From contig NZ_JWJG01000028.1 in NCBI RefSeq assembly GCF_000818395.1, positions 4,415,656 through 4,479,655 of the forward strand: 64,000 nucleotides of DNA, written 5' to 3'. The position numbers were made by a program, and so were the translations under genes. The notes beneath the pieces are model-generated. The model saw only the letters and a program-made list of their open reading frames with translations. It had not been told where the DNA came from and made no database searches. The DNA comes from Noviherbaspirillum autotrophicum. Its GTDB lineage: Bacteria > Pseudomonadota > Gammaproteobacteria > Burkholderiales > Burkholderiaceae_D. This document shows positions 61,622 to 64,000 of this stretch, piece after piece (position 1 is the first letter of the stretch; every line of letters begins with the position of its first letter).

Positions 61622-62158
61622 TTATTCCGGCGCATTGAGCTTGTCGGCGAAGACCTTGCGGAATTTGGCCACCTTCGGCGCCACCACAAAAGCGCAATAT
61701 CCTTGCAGCGGATGCTGGCGGAAATAGTTCTGGTGGTAATCCTCGGCCTTGTAGTATTCCTGCGCAGGACTGAGCTCGGTCACGATGGGAGCATCCCAGA
61801 CATTGGCCATTGCGGCGATGACCTGCCTGGCGGTCTCCTGTTGTGCGGGCGTGTGATAAAAGATCACCGAGCGGTATTGAGTACCAACATCGTTGCCCTG
61901 CCGGTTAGGTGTCGTGGGATCGTGGATGGTGAAAAAGATTTCGAGTAGCTCGCGGTAACTGACGATCTCCGGATCGAAACTCACCCGCACCACTTCTGCA
62001 TGGCCGGTCGATCCCTCGCATACCTGTTCATAGGTTGGATTCGGAACGTGCCCGCCGGCGTACCCGGATTCCACGTGCTGTACGCCCTTCAATTCCTGGT
62101 AGACGGCTTCCAGACACCAGAAGCATCCGCCGCCCAGTGTCGCTGTTTCAGTCGCCAT
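61622..62158 (-). CDS. msrA: Peptide methionine sulfoxide reductase MsrA
   Basis: 178 residues. The catalytic cysteine is Cys12 in GGGCFWCLEAV; ESGYAGGHVPNPTYEQVC and VSFDPEIVSYRELLEIFF follow. It repairs methionine-S-sulfoxide in oxidised proteins. It precedes the HIT gene by 9 bp. No C-terminal resolving cysteine pair is obvious, so recycling may use the Cys15 or another thiol. Confidence 0.95.
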   Translation of the reverse strand: MATETATLGGGCFWCLEAVYQELKGVQHVESGYAGGHVPNPTYEQVCEGSTGHAEVVRVSFDPEIVSYRELLEIFFTIHDPTTPNRQGNDVGTQYRSVIFYHTPAQQETARQVIAAMANVWDAPIVTELSPAQEYYKAEDYHQNYFRQHPLQGYCAFVVAPKVAKFRKVFADKLNAPE

Positions 62159-62385
62159 GATCCACTCCCTTTGTTCCCTTTCTATGACTTTAGCGCAAAC
62201 GCATGAAACTGCCTATCGGATTCCCGACATATCGATAATCCGGCGCACCCCGCGCTCTCCAGGGCAAGAAAATGCGCAGTGATTCCTCCGCCGGTAGGAA
62301 AGTGACCGAATGTTCAGGTACAACAGCAACGCCCCTGCACTCGTGTATCATTTTTGCATGTTTTCCAGCAAGTAGAGATGACCCC

Positions 62386-63153
62386 ATGCTGCATGCAACC
62401 ACCCTCGTCGACTCCCTCAAGCGCGAACTGAAAGCGCGTGGTATCACCTATGCCGACTTGGCCGCGCGGATCGGCATGTCGGAGGCAAGCGTCAAGCGTA
62501 TGTTCTCGCAAAAGAATTTCACACTGCAACGACTGGATGAAATACTGAAAGCGACCGAGATCGATTTCCGCGACATCGCGCTGATTGCGCACGACGAGTC
62601 GCGGCTGATTTCCGAGCTGAGCTTCGCACAGGAAAAGGAAATCATCGGTGATACCAAGCTGTTCCTGATCGCCGTCTCCGTCCTGAACCACCTCACCGTG
62701 GACCAGATCGTGCAGACCTACCAGGTCACCGATGCGGAAGTGGTGAAGTATCTGATACGCCTGGATAAAATCGGCTTTATCGAACTGATGCCAAACAACC
62801 GGGTGAAACTGCTGGTGTCGCGTACCTTCCGCTGGATTCCGAACGGCCCGATCCAGAACCATTTCCGCGAGCAAGCCTACAGCGATTACCTTGAATCGAA
62901 ATTCGACGGCGATCATGAGGTGATGCGTCTTGTTAACGTCATGCTATCGAAGCGATCGATTGCGGCCCTGCTCGATCGCCTCAAGCAAGTTGCGCGCGAA
63001 TTCTCGCAGCAGCATCAGGAAGATGCGAAGCTGCCCTATGACGACCGCTATTCGATCAGTTTCATGCTGGCGGCACGTCCATGGATGCCAAAGGGATTCA
63101 AGGAATTGCTGCGGCCCCGGCAGGCCACTCCCAAGCTGGTGCGCCCCAAATAG
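62386..63153 (+). CDS. XRE-family transcriptional regulator
   Basis: 255 residues. An N-terminal helix-turn-helix (ITYADLAARIGMSEASVKRMFSQ, about residues 19-41) is followed by a long helical region with no recognised sensor. Homologues are common in beta-proteobacteria without known targets. The ATG at 62386 is preferred because the HTH family alignment starts there; the frame extends upstream through non-family sequence. It lies upstream of the flavin reductase, 94 bp away. Confidence 0.88.
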   Translation: MLHATTLVDSLKRELKARGITYADLAARIGMSEASVKRMFSQKNFTLQRLDEILKATEIDFRDIALIAHDESRLISELSFAQEKEIIGDTKLFLIAVSVLNHLTVDQIVQTYQVTDAEVVKYLIRLDKIGFIELMPNNRVKLLVSRTFRWIPNGPIQNHFREQAYSDYLESKFDGDHEVMRLVNVMLSKRSIAALLDRLKQVAREFSQQHQEDAKLPYDDRYSISFMLAARPWMPKGFKELLRPRQATPKLVRPK

Positions 63154-63247
63154 GCCGCGTGCCAGAATGCGCATTGCAGCTCGTCCGGCCGGCTCCCACA
63201 GTGACAACGTCTTTTTGGCATAATGACCAAAATTTCATGGAAATCAG

Positions 63248-63808
63248 ATGTCAAAACGGCCTTCCGGCGCGGTGCCGCCCGAATTCGACTCGCGCCACTT
63301 CCGCCAGGCGTTGTCGCAATTTGCCACCGGCGTCACCATCATCACCACGCGCCTGCCTGACGGCACCTTCCTGGGACTGACTGCAAGCTCCTTCAATTCC
63401 GTCTCGCTCGACCCGCCGCTGGTATTGTGGAGCCTGGCGCAGACAGCAAACAGCCTTCCGGTATTTACCGGCAACTCGCATTACGTCATCAACATCCTCG
63501 CCGGCGACCAAGTCGCCCTCGCAGAGCGTTTCGCCATGCGCATCGAGAACCGCTTCGAAGGCGTCGATTTCGAACTCTCGCATACCGGCCTACCGATCCT
63601 GAAGGGCGTATCCGCCTGGTTCGAATGCCATAACCGCAGCCGTTATCCCGAAGGTGATCACGTGATTTTCGTCGGCGAGGTGGAGCGCTGCGACGTCACG
63701 CCAAAACCGGCATTGGTATTCCATGGCGGAGAGTTTGCATCGACCCAGCCCTTGCATCGGCGCCACGAAAAAAATCCTCCTCAACATAAACCCAAGGACC
63801 CACGATGA
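63248..63808 (+). CDS. Flavin reductase family protein
   Basis: 186 residues of the FMN-binding flavin reductase-like fold. Motifs are [37 protein letters not shown] and [15 protein letters not shown]. It supplies reduced flavin or acts as an oxidoreductase; a partner monooxygenase is not visible. Its stop overlaps the next start (ATGA, 63805-63808), so the two are translationally coupled. Confidence 0.9.
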   Translation: MSKRPSGAVPPEFDSRHFRQALSQFATGVTIITTRLPDGTFLGLTASSFNSVSLDPPLVLWSLAQTANSLPVFTGNSHYVINILAGDQVALAERFAMRIENRFEGVDFELSHTGLPILKGVSAWFECHNRSRYPEGDHVIFVGEVERCDVTPKPALVFHGGEFASTQPLHRRHEKNPPQHKPKDPR

Positions 63809-64000
63809 CTTCGCCACCCTCCAAAGCACGTTTTCACTGGGACGACCCGCTGCTGCTGGACCAGCAGCTGACCAACGATGAACGCATGGTGCGCGACGCG
63901 GCCAACGCCTACTGCCAGGACAAGCTGGCCCCGCGCGTGCTGGAAGCCTTCCGTCACGAGAGCACCGATCCCGCCATCTTCCGCGAGATGGGCGAGCTCG
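63805..64000 (+). CDS. gcdH: Acyl-CoA dehydrogenase, glutaryl-CoA dehydrogenase-like (partial, 5' end)
   Basis: Only the first 65 codons are in the window. The peptide [20 protein letters not shown], then [25 protein letters not shown], matches the N-terminus of glutaryl-CoA dehydrogenase, which acts in lysine and tryptophan breakdown. The start overlaps the flavin reductase stop by 4 bp. The gene runs off the end of the window. Confidence 0.75.
   Translation, partial: MTSPPSKARFHWDDPLLLDQQLTNDERMVRDAANAYCQDKLAPRVLEAFRHESTDPAIFREMGEL

Overview
The window is a piece of chromosome from a beta-proteobacterium. Gene content and order point to Burkholderiales, most probably Oxalobacteraceae (Herbaspirillum/Herminiimonas-like); this placement is inferred from gene order and protein style, with no database search. 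The minus-strand block gyrA-serC-pheA-hisC-tyrA-aroA-cmk-rpsA-ihfB-lapA-lapB is the classical beta-proteobacterial arrangement. Most genes are GC-rich housekeeping genes with short spacers or 1-14 bp overlaps.

Layout. 1-6.2 kb: end of pgpA, a fused 5-oxoprolinase/hydantoinase, pncC, pyrF and an EamA exporter. 6.2-12 kb: an envelope cluster (LemA, two TPM-domain proteins, an M48 peptidase, a YjgN-type membrane protein) and the PBP4-like DacB. 12-13.7 kb: the organic peroxide pair ohrR-ohr with two matching operators, then a VOC protein. 13.8-15.9 kb: groES-groEL behind both a sigma-32-like promoter and a perfect CIRCE element. 16-19.3 kb: a secreted Cache protein, an enoyl-CoA hydratase, the YlqF GTPase and a histone-deacetylase-like hydrolase. 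19.5-24.6 kb: moxR-DUF58-tgpA-mltB operon. 24.6-30.15 kb: a mobile element. 30.2-33.7 kb: yaeQ, a DUF1415 protein, a small HTH protein, cysM and a ComEA-like protein. 33.8-49 kb: the long minus-strand block from gyrA down to hldA (LPS heptose, UDP-glucuronate, LPS control, ribosomal protein S1, aromatic amino acids, serine, gyrase). 49-52.4 kb: two tandem OmpA-like proteins, ubiG and gph. 52.6-64 kb: a PA2778/PA2779 pair, three small unknown genes, a metallophosphatase, thpR, tcdA, an MFS transporter, pdxH, cfa, a HIT protein, msrA, an XRE regulator, a flavin reductase and the start of a glutaryl-CoA-dehydrogenase-like gene.

The most unusual region is 24612-30141. It starts with TGTG, ends with CACA, is flanked by a 5-bp duplication GACCG, and carries arrays of a 13-bp repeat (consensus CATAAGATGGGAT) at both ends. 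This is the signature of a Tn7-like (TnsB/TniA-family) transposon. It sits in the few bases between the convergent 3' ends of mltB and yaeQ. No transposase gene is left; only a TniQ/TnsD-like C-terminal remnant remains beside the left end. The cargo is three minus-strand genes: one with an OST-HTH/LOTUS-like N-terminus, one resembling the phosphoribosyltransferase-like proteins of conflict systems, and one unrecognised. A long, hairpin-rich leader precedes them. This cargo is the best candidate for an undescribed, possibly antiphage, system; that function is inference.
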